NCBI RefSeq assembly: GCF_000204055.1
Contig: NW_006768787.1
Span: 274,230 to 338,229, forward strand
Length of the DNA: 64,000 nt
Source of the DNA: Melampsora larici-populina 98AG31
Lineage: Eukaryota > Basidiomycota > Pucciniomycetes > Pucciniales > Melampsoraceae
Reading direction: 5' to 3'
This document shows, piece by piece, positions 40,771 to 53,505 of this stretch (its first letter is position 1; each line of letters begins with the position of its first letter). The translations under genes were made by a program, and so were the position numbers. Under the pieces are notes generated by a model. The model had not been told where the DNA came from. It made no database searches and saw nothing but the letters and a program-made list of their open reading frames with translations.

Positions 40771-43700
40771 ATGATGGAAAACCAGTCTGCGGTCGAAAGA
40801 CAGGTACCAGATTCTCAAAGAGGAGAGCCGATAGTGTCTAATCGAGCCAGGGGATCAGGACGTGGAAGAGGAAGAGGTCAAGGGCTTCCTAATTCGCACG
40901 GCCGGCTCCGCGGGCATAACAGCGGCAATCGTCTTTCTGTGCGCGGCAGGCCCCCTTCCGATCAGTCAGCAGGCGCTCCCTCGGAGGCCACAAACACAAG
41001 GCGACATAACCCAGCCCGTGCTCGTCGTGCTAGAGGCGTGAATCATCGATCTATTACTGGGAGCTCCCCAAATCCTGCAACTTCTGCTTCATCTGATGCG
41101 CCGCGTGCTTCAAACGAGCCCGAAACATCTCCACCTGTCACTTCGGATCGAGGTGCACGACCAAATTTCCGTGCTCGACGTCAAGGCTTTGGTGCTCAAT
41201 TGACTGAGACGGCTCCCTCAGGTTCCGATGGGAGGCTTCAGCAAGATGCAAGCGGGGACAAATCCAACAACCACATCGCTGGAAGCGCTTCACTCTCTTG
41301 TCAGGATCTCTCGTTGTCGGCCCGACTTACTCTTGAATTATCAACGTCGGCCTACGAATGTTTGATTTGTTTTTCTACAGTCTCCCGTTTTCAGCCAATC
41401 TATCACTGCAAAAATTGTTTCGCCATCTTTCACCTTCGTTGTTCTTCCGAATGGGCATCTCGCTCTGTTATTGATACCGCCAATAAAGCTCAAATTCTTC
41501 GAGATAGAGACGGCATCGCATGCTCCGAGGAAACTGCACGTGGATGTTGGAGGTGTCCAGGATGCCAACACTCTCACATTGGTCAAGAAAGCGTACCAAC
41601 GACTTACAAATGCTGGTGTGGAAAGGTCGAACATCCCAAACGCGGACATCATAAGCAAGAAGGAGGTGGACGTCCAAAAGCATCCATACCTCATGGATGT
41701 GGCATGAGCTGTGGGAAATTGATCGCCGAAGGTTGCACTCATGCATGTAGCCTAGAATGTCATCCCGGATCTTGTCCACCTTGCTCCGCGGTAATCAAAA
41801 CCGCCTGTTATTGCCTCAAGACCGTGCGCACCATTCGTTGTAGTCAACTTCATCCTATCCAAAGCCATTTGAATCCGATTAACGATAGCTTATTGTCGTG
41901 TGAACAAATCTGTAATCGACCATTGTCATGTGGATTACATTTCTGTACTCGAACTTGTCATGCGGGTGACTGTGGTGATTGTGAAGTGACCAGAGATAAA
42001 ACATGCTATTGTGGTAGGGTCGTGAAGACGGAACAAAAGTGTACACCTTTGATTATGTCGGAAAATTTACTCGAGAATCCTCGACGAGCCTGTAATACTC
42101 CCGAAGGATCGGATTTCCTTGGCGAATTTAGTTGCAAAGCGCCATGCCCGTGGATCTTTGGGTGCAATATTCATTCATGCCCTTCCGTCTGTCATCCTCA
42201 CTGGCCATCAAAACTCGTCACCTGTCCATTCTCCCCATCCGTATTGGAGACTTGTCCCTGTGGAGCCACCCGTTTACCAATCCGTTTTACTTGTAACGAT
42301 AAAATCACTACTTGCAGTAACCCTTGTGGAAAACGCCTTTCGGCCTGTGGTCACGCTTGTCAGCAACTCTGTCACATTGGGCCTTGCTCCGGTTCGTGTA
42401 AAGAATTAATTACCACTGTTTGCCGTTGTGGCAAAGATTCCATTATTCGTCCTTGTTGCGAAGTGGAAATCTTGCGTGAAACGGCTATAGAAGCCGCTAC
42501 GAGCGAACTGGACTCGGCATTCGATCCTGTGTCAATTGGTGAAGAGGCTGTGGGATTCCGATGTGAACGGATATGCAGGGTCCTTAGGCATTGTGGAAAA
42601 CACACCTGCAATCGAACTTGTTGCCCGTTAGCTTTTCTCGAAGGCGTGATAAAGACAGGCAAAAATAAAAAGAATCAATCACGACATCAAGCTGAAGAAG
42701 AAGATCCTGAGGGCTTACATCAATGTAACCTGATCTGCAATCGAGCCTTGAGTTGCGGTCTACATACATGTCAACTGCGCGATCACAAAGGACCCTGTCC
42801 GACGTGCCTACAAGCAAATTTTAATGAGGTTGCTTGTCACTGTGGGCGAGTCTCTTTTTTACCTGTTTCTTGGTGATGTTCATCTCATCTGACAGGAAAC
42901 TTTGTACACATTTTTCAGAGCTACCGTGATCCAACCCCCGGTTCCATGCGGTACAATCATGAACTGTAGCCAGCCTTGCAGACGCGGTCCGCTCCCTTGT
43001 GGCCACCCCATAGCCCCGCATCAGTGCCACGAAGCACCAGAATGCCCGCCATGTCCATTCTTGGCCAACAAGCCTTGTCAGTGTGACAAAAAGAGCCTGA
43101 TCCGCAATGTGCGTTGTTCACAACGGAGGGTGACTTGTGGTCAGATTTGCGGCAAGTCAGTCAAGTCTCTTCATTTCAAGCTGGCTAGTGTATCTTCTGA
43201 CTAATCATGACTTGATTCCAATCCAGTTTGTTGAGTTGTGGAGCTCATCGGTGCTTCAAATTGTGCCATCCTATCGGAGAGTGTGAGACTTGCGATCAGC
43301 CTTGTGGCAAACCTCGACCATATTGGTACATCTTGTGGCCTCTTTGTCTTTTTGCTCTCACTGACATCCTTTCTGTGTCGCCATTACGGTCTTTTCTTCA
43401 ATTTAAAGTGGCCATGGCTGTCAGATCAAGTGCCATGCTCCATCGGTCTGCTCGAGTGAAAAGGCTTGTCAAGCAATAATTGACGTTCGATGTCAATGCG
43501 GACACATAGTGCAGAAGGTGACTTGTTCAAGTAATGACCTTCGTCCCGAAGGTAACCGGGACCGCGTGTTGAAATGTAACAACGATTGCGCGATCTCTCA
43601 ACGCAGTTTTGTCCTTGCGAGCGCTTTTGTAAACGAGGAGCAAACTCCAGGAAAAGTTGAGCTAGGAATCGAATGGAGCGATGAACTACTTCAATTTTGT

Positions 43701-44761
43701 CAACAAAATCTTGTGTTTGTAAAATCAATCGAAAACATTCTTGAAGAATTCCTCAACTCACAACCACCCAAGATCTCGCACCTATTCCAGCCCCAGAATC
43801 ATTTTAAACGCAAGTTCACGGGCGAGTTGGCCGAAGTTTATGGTCTTTCTTGCCAATGTCTGGATGAAGGTTGGTCTCGCAGCTTTCCCCTGGTTTCTTC
43901 AATGTTAGACTTACGCATTTGATTACATAGAACCTAGGCGAAGTGTCATGGTCAATCGAAAGCCGAATTCGAAGGTACCTCAACCTCTACTATCGCAGGC
44001 GTTCGAGTCTGCTCGGTTGACACAACAGACCGCACCAGTCTCTGTGCCTACACTCAAAACTGATTTACAGTCTCTGTCAAGTGCAGAAGACCGACCAGAA
44101 AAGATGAATGCAATTCTGCTACAGGGTGTATTTGGACACGACGAAAGCTCTTTGCGAAGTCTGATCAGAACGGCAATTGGTATGGACGAATTCCAATTGA
44201 CATGGGTAAAAGATGAAGATGTAGTGTTGAAGATCAATAAGACCACACAGCCTTTGAGCCGAAGTGGTGATTGGTTGAGAAGTGGTAAAAAGAACTTGCG
44301 TTTGAGTGTCATCTTTGATAACTTGACGGGTTTGCTGGATCAAGCTTCGTTTTGTGCGGGCATCTTCCCTGTAAAAGTTGATGAGGCTGGTCAAGTTCTA
44401 GAAAGGACATCGTTGGTGGCAAAATCTACACCCAGTCCGGAGCCACCAAGAAACCGATGGAACGCAATTTCATCCACTCCTATTAGTGTTTCGAATTCAT
44501 TTGGTGCACTTAGTTTACAACAAAAACAGGCAAATGATTCTCAAAAGACAAAGCCGAAATTCATGGACGGTGGGATTGTGGGAGGGGGATTCAATCGACG
44601 TACGTGGTTTTTTTAGAATTTCTTGTTAACTGTTTTCCCTGACGAAGACCCTCTTGTGTTTAGCGCCTACTGCCGTGATGGCACCTATTGCATCTACCTC
44701 GCGGCGAGAAAGACAAGAGTTAGAAGAAGTAGCGGACGATTGGGAAGACACACTTCCTTAA
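40771..44761 (+). CDS. NF-X1/FAP1-type zinc-finger protein with R3H domain
   Basis: Exons 40771-42845, 42919-43155, 43227-43325, 43409-43869, 43931-44599 and 44664-44761 give 1,212 aa with consistent phases. The N terminus is Arg/Gly-rich (RGSGRGRGRGQG). A RING/PHD-like Cys block begins at CLICFSTVSRFQPIYHC. A long series of NF-X1 fingers follows, of the form CG...H.C...CH.G.C..C, such as CGLHFCTRTCHAGDCGDC and CGHACQQLCHIGPCSGSC. The R3H domain is near the C terminus (FKRKFTGELAEVYGL). The family includes human NFX1, yeast FAP1 (binds FKBP12) and plant NFXL1, nuclear regulators of transcription. The first intron needs a GC donor (GG|GCGAGT, 42846) to keep the finger frame. Confidence 0.93.
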
Positions 44762-45698
44762 GGAGCATCAAATCTCAAATAGACCTCATGTTGCCAATAC
44801 AATCGTTATGGGTCAACGAAAGCACTCCTTAGAAGCTCGTTACTCACAGATATCTCAAGATCAGGCACTATACTCAAGTTTATAGATTTTCTAAGAATTG
44901 TGATTTATAGAATTCTCAAGAACAAGCATGTTATTTATAATTTGTCTTTACAGTGTGGCTATGTAGCCGGATTGATTAATTAAACAGACTGCAATTTTGT
45001 TCCGTTGAATCAACATATTTTTGGATCAAGTCTTGTTCAGTGAATCCCACAAGTCTCTATTGCAGGGTTGGAAATCAGCCAGTCCAGTGCAATTCCTTTA
45101 TAAGCATACACATGCTATGCTAAGGAAAAAGATAGCGCTTGTAGGCGATATTTTTTCAAATGGGAGCTGCACAATACAAGGCAACAAAGGTCCCGGAAGC
45201 GAGATTCATAGTTCAAGGGGCTTGTGTAAAAAGAAGTAGAGAATTTGGAGCATGTGTGGGTGAGAGTACAAACTGAGAGGAAACTACGGTCTGAAAAGTT
45301 TCTTGTAGAATTGGAGTTGTGTATGTTGTGATCAAACATGATTTGAAACTCATTCAGAGCAATCACTTGAAGACAGAAGCAATCTATGGACCAAGATCAA
45401 GTAAGATTCAACTCAACTAAGCGTAAATTAACACAAGAGAAGAAACAAAGAAAAGAGAAATTGAAATGACTCACATATTGAGTTGACTACTGCAACTGTC
45501 AGCCTCATCAGAATAAGACAAATCAGATGATAACAAAAGACACCTGAGGTGAAGATTAAAAGTGAATCACACAACATTTGGAGGGTGATGGTGCTACCAA
45601 ATGTGAGTTGAGATACTGAAAGAGAAGGGCCAGAAATGTACCCTGTAACCTTTGGCCCTACACACAATTATGAAGGAATTTGACATGGTTGACAATTA
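44762..45698. other. Intergenic, no supported gene
   Basis: AT-rich spacer between the NF-X1 stop and the mariner-like TIR. Nothing recognised. Confidence 0.35.
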
Positions 45699-45903
45699 CA
45701 GTCAAGCTATATTAGCTTGGCCACTCGTTTTATTTTTATTTTTTTTACTCACATACAGGTCAATTTATAAGCATAAGCAGCCTTATACTGGGACTGTGGA
45801 CTTGTTGACCGGTTTTGACGGTCAATACCCTCAACACCACACCTCAATACCCTCAACACCATATCCCCAACTTCCTTTTGACACCATATCCCCAACTTCA
45901 TTT

Positions 45904-46030
45904 GGCTATCTTTGAATCACTTTGAATCAACTTGAATCAACTTGAATCAACTTGAATCACTTCAAATCACTTTGAATCAACTCTTGACTCTTTGCATCAC
46001 TTCGAATCACTTTGAATCTACTCTTGACTC
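45904..46030. repeat. Degenerate minisatellite of TTGAATCA(A/C) units
   Basis: About ten imperfect 10-11-base units (TTTGAATCAC, CTTGAATCAA and similar), inside the left part of the mariner-like element. Confidence 0.8.
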
Positions 46031-46347
46031 TATCAAAGATGCCAAAAGGACATTCAAAGCGCCGGGCTTGACTCGAAGAGGAAGCAAAAGCTTTACAAAC
46101 TGCGTCAGTCTCCAATATCTTCCTTCATCAACAATACTCAATACTTTGTGTTTTGTTTAGTGCCGATAAACGAGCCAAACAAGCTCCACGCAAAGGGCTT
46201 AGCCCTGATCTTGGTAGGGGTGGCACTCTGTCCATGATGCCGAAGGAAGCTCTTCCACTCATTCAAATCAAATCAAATCATTAGACTGATTCTAATTCTG
46301 ATTTGATTGATCAACTCCTTTGTTAAGACTTGATCACCACTGGGAAA

Positions 46348-48170
46348 ATGTCAGGTATGGACCACACCTCCATCGCAATTTGGAAATGGTCCATCTGGAC
46401 CCTTTTCAAGAGCCAGGCTTTCGTGAGTTTTGTTGTAAACACCATCCTGAAGTTGTTTCTGGTGAGTGTTCTTTTCTTTAAAAACTGTTTCATACACACA
46501 GACTGACTTGATCAAGGTAGATCCGGAAATTGAGGTCATGCAACCAAACTTACCATTGTATACTCCACCACCCGCTCCAGCTACTAGATCCAGCTTTGTG
46601 GCCATCAAGGATCCTTTTGCTGTTGATTCAGGTCTTATGGATCCAATGCTCGGAGATCAAACTGCTCCTAAAAGTAAGTCATGATACTTTCTCTCTTCCA
46701 CCTCTCTTGTCTCACACCTTGCTCAAAGCTTGAAACTGACTTTGCTTCCATTAGATCCAAAAGTCATAACTGTAACATCATCTCCAACTCCAGCAGCTGC
46801 TGAAGTTGTGGTGGCCAAGTGTAAACCGACTCAAAGACTAGTGGAATTCCACATATACATCCCAAAGCATCTTTCCGACACGGAAAACGTGCTGGAGTGG
46901 CGACTTCCTATGTTGACTACGCAACCAAGGAGCTTTCAGAAGAGCTTCTTCAAATCCATGGGTTTTCCCTTGACGATTTGAAGATGTCTCTTTACAATGC
47001 CTGCAACAACCACAAGAAGCCATGTGGAGACTTACTGAAGATAGCCAATGAAAATAGTCAGATGGCTTTCAAGGGATATGTGGTACACAGTGGCAAGTTT
47101 GGTAAGACAGCATTGCCTACCATTCCGGACAAAGATACTTTTGATCAATTCAAGGAGATGCTCCTTAAGAAAGAAGGTAAAGAGGTTGGATTTCATCTTT
47201 TGATGGCAAATCCAAGGAATCAAGCCAGAACGGATTCAAGAGTAAGTCTCATTCCACTTGTTTTCTTTTCATTATCTCAGATTCAAGCTGATATCGATTT
47301 GATTCTGGATAGGACATGCTATTTGACCAATCATTGGCACATAGCCATCCAGCAGCGTTGGATGCTGCTCATCACGGTGTAGTAGAGATGTTGGTAAGTT
47401 TCTACCTCTCTTTTTTAAACTTTCTTCATGTTTTTTTTTCTAACTCTTTCCACTTTCATTTGAGCAGACCATTGGAGTTGACGCAGCCATTCAGGCTGAA
47501 CACACGAATCTTATGCGCCAGTACGGACATACCAACATTGCTGGTCGGGAGTGCATGGGTTACATAAAACCGGATGATTCAACCATGGTGATTTACTTAA
47601 CGCATTCCTTGATTGAGACGTGGGCAAGTGAAATTTTAAGTCCAATGTTCTTACTCAATATCATGATTTCACATCAAAAATAGCTGACTTTTTTTGATTC
47701 TCTTGATACAGGTTCATAAGCAATACGGTGCTACGCAGATCACTCCTCCTCGATGTGTCACATTCAAATGGGTCCCGATCGACCAAGTCAAACCTTTGAA
47801 AGGGTTAGCAAGGTCCAATTCTACACCCTCAGCATTGCAAACATCAATGGTCTCACATGGCAACGGGTTATTCTCATTTAATAACAACAACAGCCCAGGA
47901 CCTCGAATCAAGTCAAACTCTCCAGCCCTGGGGCCAATCCCAGATTTTGAATATTACCTCAAGTTCTGTACAATTAGCCCAGAGGATCACATCACTAGAC
48001 GACTCCTTACGCAGTACAACATTGTTGACTTCGAGATGTTTGAATCCACCTAGCTCACTTGTGCAAAAATGGAGGCGTTGGGGTTTCAATTTGGTCCTCG
48101 TATTCGCCTCTATGATAAAGTCTCCTCTTATCAACAGGAGCTCAAGAGAAGAGCTAGAGGAAATTATTAG
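46348..48170 (+). pseudogene. Degraded passenger gene with C-terminal SAM-like region
   Basis: Exons 46348-46461, 46502-46673, 46755-47241, 47313-47393, 47468-47623 and 47712-48170. The N terminus is Trp-rich (IAIWKWSIWTLFKSQAFVSF), then a Pro-rich linker, a globular middle and a C-terminal FEYYLKFCTISPEDHITRRL with LGFQFGPRIRLYDK, resembling a SAM-like fold; similar proteins are common in rusts (recollection). Two lesions are visible: one base appears missing near 46863, after FHIYIPK, and an in-frame TAG at 48051-48053 precedes the last ~38 codons. The intron 47624-47711 has a GC donor (TGG|GCAAGT). It sits tail-to-tail with the transposase inside the mariner TIRs. Function unknown. Confidence 0.65.
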
Positions 48171-48885
48171 TGTTGTGTCTTATTGGAAAAAAAGTATTGA
48201 CTGTCCTGTAAAAGAGTCTTATTGTGTTCTAGCTACAGTACACTGTAAAACATCAAAGCTTATCCACATCTTATTGTCTGTTTGTTTGGTCCTTAAAAAA
48301 TTTTGTCTGTTTGTTGTTTGATGTTCTGTTTGTCAACAAGTATGGTAATGCAAATCCTCTTTAGTGAACAAATCGATCTGCCAAAGATTTCCCAGACCCA
48401 AGTGAGATTCATTGTTGCCTTTCACTCACAGTGAGAACAAGAAAAACACAGTAATTATTTCTTGGTCTATCAAGAAATCTCACAACACTCGAGGCATTTC
48501 TTAAAACTCATTGATTTTCTCACTTTGGTGTAAAATTTGACCTCTCAACATCATGATTCAAACTTAAGAAATTGGAATAAAAAAATTCATTTCTTTGACT
48601 ATTCTTGAGATGAAACCATAAGAAGAGATTTCAACAACACTGTTTTATAGCAACAATATTTTATAAAGAAGCCATTCTACAACTACTCGCCAGCATTATG
48701 AATAATAGCCTTTAATCTCTCTAATCAAAATCCTCTTTCCTCTTGAATCTCAAAATTTATTGATCACTATTGAACTTGCATGTTGTGTGGATTTTTACCA
48801 ATCAAACAGCCTGAAGAAATCAATAATCAGTTTTATTTGATTTCAGGCCCCATAAGAAATCCAAAAAAAACTCACATGATTGTCC
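48171..48885. other. Non-coding stretch between passenger gene and transposase
   Basis: AT-rich, inside the mariner-like element; no gene or repeat recognised. Confidence 0.4.
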
Positions 48886-50015
48886 TCAATCACGTGGTCT
48901 GTAGCCACAGGTTTTGTATAAGCTTGTGATGAAACTGCTTGTGCAGACATCACTCAATACCGTCTTCAAACACGCAAACTTATCAACAGCTTGACCAAGA
49001 AGACCGTTTTGACAAAGATTATCCTTGAAAACTTCAAAAGTTTGCTCAATCGGGTTGAACTCCGGCGTGTACGGGGGTAAGTATACTATAAGGACCCCTC
49101 TTTCCTCAGACATCGCCTCAATTGACCCTCGGTGGTGGATAGGAGCGCTATCCAATACTAATACCGAGTTTTGATTTGGATAGGGCTGCATAACAGGGAG
49201 CTGGAATAAAATCAATATTAACATCAGCTTCTTAATAACGGGCAGATACAAAGGAAATAAGAACAACTTACTAAAATATGCTTTGAGAACGCTTCAAACT
49301 CGTGTCGACAATAAGTGTTGACCTTGGCGTTGACAGCCAAGAGACCCATCTCGCAGATTGCTGCTAACACACTGTAGTGAACTCTTTGCCTTGATTGTTT
49401 CAAAGCCTTAGGTCGTTGGCCTTTTCTAGACCAAACGTGATTGTGTTGAACATCCTGCAATCGCAGGCCAGTTTCATCTTATTAAGAATGTATAAGAGCC
49501 ATATGAATCAGTATGATGTCTTTGAGAAGAAAGAAGACAAAGAAAAACTCACCTAAAAACACCAAATACTTGGGTGGAATATATGTAACATTACTAGAGT
49601 ATCTGGCCAGTGATTCAGCTGACTGGTTTGGATCCACTTTTGAGGCTTTATGAACTGTGAGAAAAAGGCGCTCTTTGAGGTCGTTGGCAATTGTTTTTTT
49701 ACAAGCGATGAGATTGGTCTGATTGTACATGGCTTGTTGGATTTTGTCAAGAAACAGAGTTGGATTGTTATCAATCAGTTCAAGCATGAACTGATGATCC
49801 TCGTCCAAATACAAAGTTGGGCGGCCTCGTCATTGATAGGTTGCAGGTTTTTGGACAAAGGCGTGAGTATGGATGAACAGAGCATTCAATTGTAAGAATG
49901 ATTTTTTTGAGATCACAGTAATGAGTTCCGTATTGATTGAATTGATGGACTGTCCGGATTGGAATTTGGTGAGTGCAATGACTTTGATTTGCGGACTATA
50001 CTTTACAAACCCCAT
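48886..50015 (-). CDS. Tc1/mariner (DDE_3) transposase, probably N-terminally damaged
   Basis: The well-supported exons are ~49830-49553, 49477-49272 and 49200-48886, with phases consistent. The catalytic triad is visible: D in DETGLRLQDVQ, D in VLVLDSAPIHH and E in TPEFNPIEQTFEVFK. Thirty-four residues separate the last D and E, giving DD34E. Upstream is a linker with GRPTLYLDEDHQF. The N-terminal DNA-binding part is not clear: a frame from ATG 50015 (MGFVKYSPQIKVIALTKFQSG) looks like the start of the helix-turn-helix, but I cannot join it cleanly to the rest, so the gene may be broken there. It cuts and joins the element's TIRs if active. Confidence 0.75.
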
Positions 50016-50234
50016 CGCAGATGAGAGTCAATGGGAAAGTGGTTTGATGGAGGATGGGTGTGAGTGGTGTGGGATGTGGTGGAAGGCGAGTCACTGGGGC
50101 AGTCTGACTCTGACGCGGCAGGCTGTGTAGCCTGACCCGTTTGAAGGCTATGCTTATAGATTGACCTGTATGTGAGTAAAAAAAAAAATGGATTGGCCAA
50201 GCTAATCTAGCTTGACTGTACATATGTACAACAG

Positions 50235-50418
50235 CTATTTTGTTATATGTTGGACATTGAGAAAAATGAAAAGGTTCAAATTTTGGTCTTTAACTGGATT
50301 CAAACACAGCAACCACTGTATTGTCTGGTTTTCAGTGGTGAATTTTGAAGTTTAATCTGCTTCAAGGTAGCAAGAACCTTTGTTATCTTTTCTCAATGTC
50401 CAACATATAACAAAATAG
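50235..50418. mobile_element. MITE-like inverted-repeat element A (184 bp)
   Basis: Thirty-base ends (CTATTTTGTTATATGTTGGA...) are inverted copies of each other. It lies only 17 bases beyond the mariner-like element. The same end sequence recurs at 13408-13462. No clear target duplication. Confidence 0.65.
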
Positions 50419-51424
50419 TAGTATGTGATAGGAACATGTTCAATAGGAGCATATGAGCTCTTTACAATTGATGTAATTGATTCTTTTTTCATGCCTGCCC
50501 CCCATTTTACAGAGCATATTATCCAAAATTTAATGCTTTATGCACCATGTCTGTATCTCTGTAGGATGTTGATGTGCACACACAGAGAGTTTCCAAAAAA
50601 ATCTGCAAGAACTTTTCTCAAGTTCAGGCTTGCGGATCACCTTTATGCACACAACCTTTGCTGAAACTCAATTGCCTGAGTTTTAACACCCCACTTAATA
50701 AAGGCAAATCCTTAAGACCTCTTTTGAGGCTCTTGCAAGTTTCTATCAAAAGTCTTTTGTGTGTGCATTTCAATGTGTCACATGAATACAGACATGGTGA
50801 TGCTTGTACTAGAACATTGGGGTGGTCCGCCACCCCAATCAGCTTTAGGTGTTGAGTCCCGCATCAATTTGCTTGATTATCAATTGTGTAATTAAAGACG
50901 TATACATTCCCAGTAAAAGCAACATGTATTTTATGACATGCAGAGCTCATTATCAAAAGTGACAATTGCCATTGCGGTTGTCCCTACCACAACACTCCAA
51001 TTCATTGTTGTAAGTCTTTGGTATTGCAACATGAGGCTCTGTTCCCCACTTCAGATGCATATCTACATCACTTTTTATTGAGCTTCACAGTGGTACTTCT
51101 GTTGATCACAGTGCAGGTCTCTGTGTCTATATACAATGTAAAATAAAGGATTGACAAAACATCATTCAACATCCAGTGAAGTCTCTTCTAAGTTGACTAA
51201 CAAAGCATCTGCTGCCTTGAATATACCATGTCATTCACGCAATAGACATTCTGAAAGTTGACCTGGTTTCAAGAAAACTCAGTTGAACCAGTTGCTTTTT
51301 CGTGGCAACTTTGTGTATCAAGTTGATATTTTTTGACAGCTCACAGCCAAAAAGTCAACTGATTGAACTAGGTTTTTTTGTAACTGGGTCAACTGTAAGA
51401 ATGGATAATGATGATCAACTACAA
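50419..51424. other. Intergenic, no supported gene
   Basis: Short open frames only; nothing recognised. Confidence 0.35.
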
Positions 51425-51612
51425 TAGCAGTACACAAAAATGAGCACCCAACCTAAAAACCCATGGACAAAACTCATGACAACCCAATTGTTCTTGGAGT
51501 TTTATGCATTGGTTTTCCACTTCCCCATTGGACCAAACCCAAAAAACACTTGGGTTGTCATGGGTTTTGTCCATTGGTTTTTAGGTTGGGTGTTCATGTT
51601 TGTGTACCGCTA
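51425..51612. mobile_element. MITE-like inverted-repeat element B (188 bp)
   Basis: About 60 bases at each end are inverted copies (TAGCAGTACACAAAAATGAG inward from the left, with its complement on the right); a ~60-base loop lies between. The whole can fold into one long hairpin. Confidence 0.8.
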
Positions 51613-51834
51613 ATGATTTTATCTTGAATAATGAGGAGCCTGACCTATCTGATCAAGGAGTACATTATGACATATCTCCAATTGAGACACTCAATCTTGA
51701 AGATCACACCAGTATCTAAGTAGCGGGTAAGATTGTAATGAAAATCTTATCTCAGAAATTTAAATTCATTTGTATTTTAAATAACTCTCCTTTTCAATCT
51801 TGACACTATGCTCAAAGATACCAAAACATTTATA

Positions 51835-52037
51835 CTACACAAAGTTGATTCTGGAACTTTTCCACAAAATTTCCAGAACATTTTTCAGAAAGCCAGAATG
51901 CTTCTGCACCCTGGGCAAAAGGGCATTTAAACATGTACTGTTTTTCACAAGTCCAGGGGTCCAGAACACAGTCAAATCTGTGTTCTCGGGCAGTTCTGGA
52001 AAATTTGTGGAAAAGTTCCAGAATCAACTTTGTGTAG
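51835..52037. mobile_element. MITE-like inverted-repeat element C (203 bp)
   Basis: Forty-five-base ends (CTACACAAAGTTGATTCTGG inward) match in inverted orientation with almost no differences. The middle has a further short palindrome (CAGAACACAG...CTGTGTTCTCG). The open frames on both strands here are by-products of the palindrome. Confidence 0.85.
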
Positions 52038-53505
52038 GACAATTGTGATACAATATTTTCATTTTTTTTGGTGGAAGCTGTTCAGTTTTTGAATGTATGA
52101 TGTATTGATATGAACAGGACAAGTAGATATCCAATTTCACATTTTTGTATATACTGTAACTTTAAATAACCCTTTGGCCCTTGAAAACAACTTGTAACCC
52201 TACCTTGTTTTATTGCAGGCTGTGAATGTTGCAATGATGCATCAACTCAGATAGAATCTTGTTGCAACCTTATCACAGATAATGGTTTGGTACAACCTAC
52301 CTCTTCCTTGTACCAGCAAACAGTCACCCCATACTTCATGTAGAGACCCATGAATCTAACAGATAATTAACTTTAGATTATTGGATCTCCAAGAAAAGAC
52401 TACAACTGAAACAAGTAGTATAGAAAACACACTATCAAAAATATCATTTGACAAATTGTATAGGATCAAAAGTTCAGTAAAGTCTTCAAATGATTTGTTT
52501 GATTCATCCAATAAAGATGTTCCTCAGACTGGTAATGAAACAAGTTATTTCACAGATTCCAAAATCTACATGCCGTCCAGCCATGAACAATATGTCCCAC
52601 AAGATCTTTACTTTCAACCACAACTGAGGAACCTGTCATGCACCATAGTTGCATGGAGATAGGGATAATTTTAATAAAAGTTCTTTGATAAGTCACTTGA
52701 ATTTAATGGAACATAAGGCATTTTTACAATGAAAGCTGATGATATTCCTACCCTACATCACAAAAACAAAACATAATATGACCAAAACCCTAGACTCCTT
52801 GAACCAAGAAATCTACAAGACTATTTCCTATGTGATTCTCATGAGATTCATATCTGTTTCCATGAACTTGCAACTGGTTTGGACTGAGTTGGGGAAAGTG
52901 TTGTCTAAAGCTACATTCTGTTTGGTGTTCATCATCATAGTCCTCATTTCTATGACTCAAAGTAGCCAGGATCAACGGAGGCTTTTATTGAAAAATGTTT
53001 TTTTTTCATTGATGCTTATCATTCTCAACAATCTTCTCAATACACAGAAAACCAATATATTTTCCAACAAATCAAAGAACCAAAGGGTTACTAAGCAGAA
53101 AAGCCTGGAAAAAGCCTCTTTGGATGAATGTAGTATAATGCACATATTGTTTTGCCCAAATCCTCTATTAAAAAAGTAATGTCATCTGATTATTGATTTT
53201 TGGTTTGCCACTTTTGATTGATTATCTTACCTACATGTTGGTTGTTTAGATTTTGATCAAGTTTCCATTCATTCTCTCCCAACCCAGCAGTCGGTGTAAG
53301 TTGTAGGTCCAAAATGAGTCGCAATCTTATGTATGTATTAAGCAATATGCTGCATATCAAGATTTATACACACATGATCCCAATCTTTTTGAAGTATAAA
53401 TACAAAATATTCCAACTGATGATCCAACACAAATAAGTACCAATGCAATCCTTACTGTTGAATGTATACAAAAGAAACACAAGTTGATAATTTCTACTGC
53501 TTTGA
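52038..53505. other. Intergenic, no supported gene
   Basis: Open frames at 52381-52662 (93 codons) and 52739-53179 (146 codons, hydrophobic) match nothing I recognise and are not called. AT-rich throughout. Confidence 0.35.

Larger units (their letters stand above)
45699..50218. mobile_element. Tc1/mariner-like element, 4.5 kb, enclosing a passenger gene
   Basis: Inverted ends start CAGTCAAGCTA on both sides and match at roughly 85% by eye over about 78 bases (45699-45776 and 50141-50218), sharing CTCACATACAGGTCAAT. A TA dinucleotide lies outside each end (45697-45698 and 50219-50220), as expected for Tc1/mariner. The right part carries a minus-strand DD34E transposase; the left part carries an unrelated, degraded plus-strand gene. 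At 4.5 kb it is long for the superfamily. It may be one element with captured DNA, or two elements whose outer ends now happen to face each other. Confidence 0.65.

Noticed and set aside
41341..41779. Minus-strand frames within the NF-X1 gene
   Set aside because: Antisense shadows of a well-supported Cys-rich coding exon.
45904..46030. Possible CRISPR-like repeat array
   Set aside because: Units are short, contiguous and without spacers, in a fungal nuclear context; a minisatellite explains it.
51800..52048. Opposed frames of 82 and 70 codons with almost the same residues
   Set aside because: A product of the 45-base inverted ends of the MITE at 51835-52037.
52739..53179. 146-codon hydrophobic frame, considered as a membrane protein
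   Set aside because: AT-rich sequence readily gives Leu/Ile/Phe-rich frames; no family similarity or splice support.
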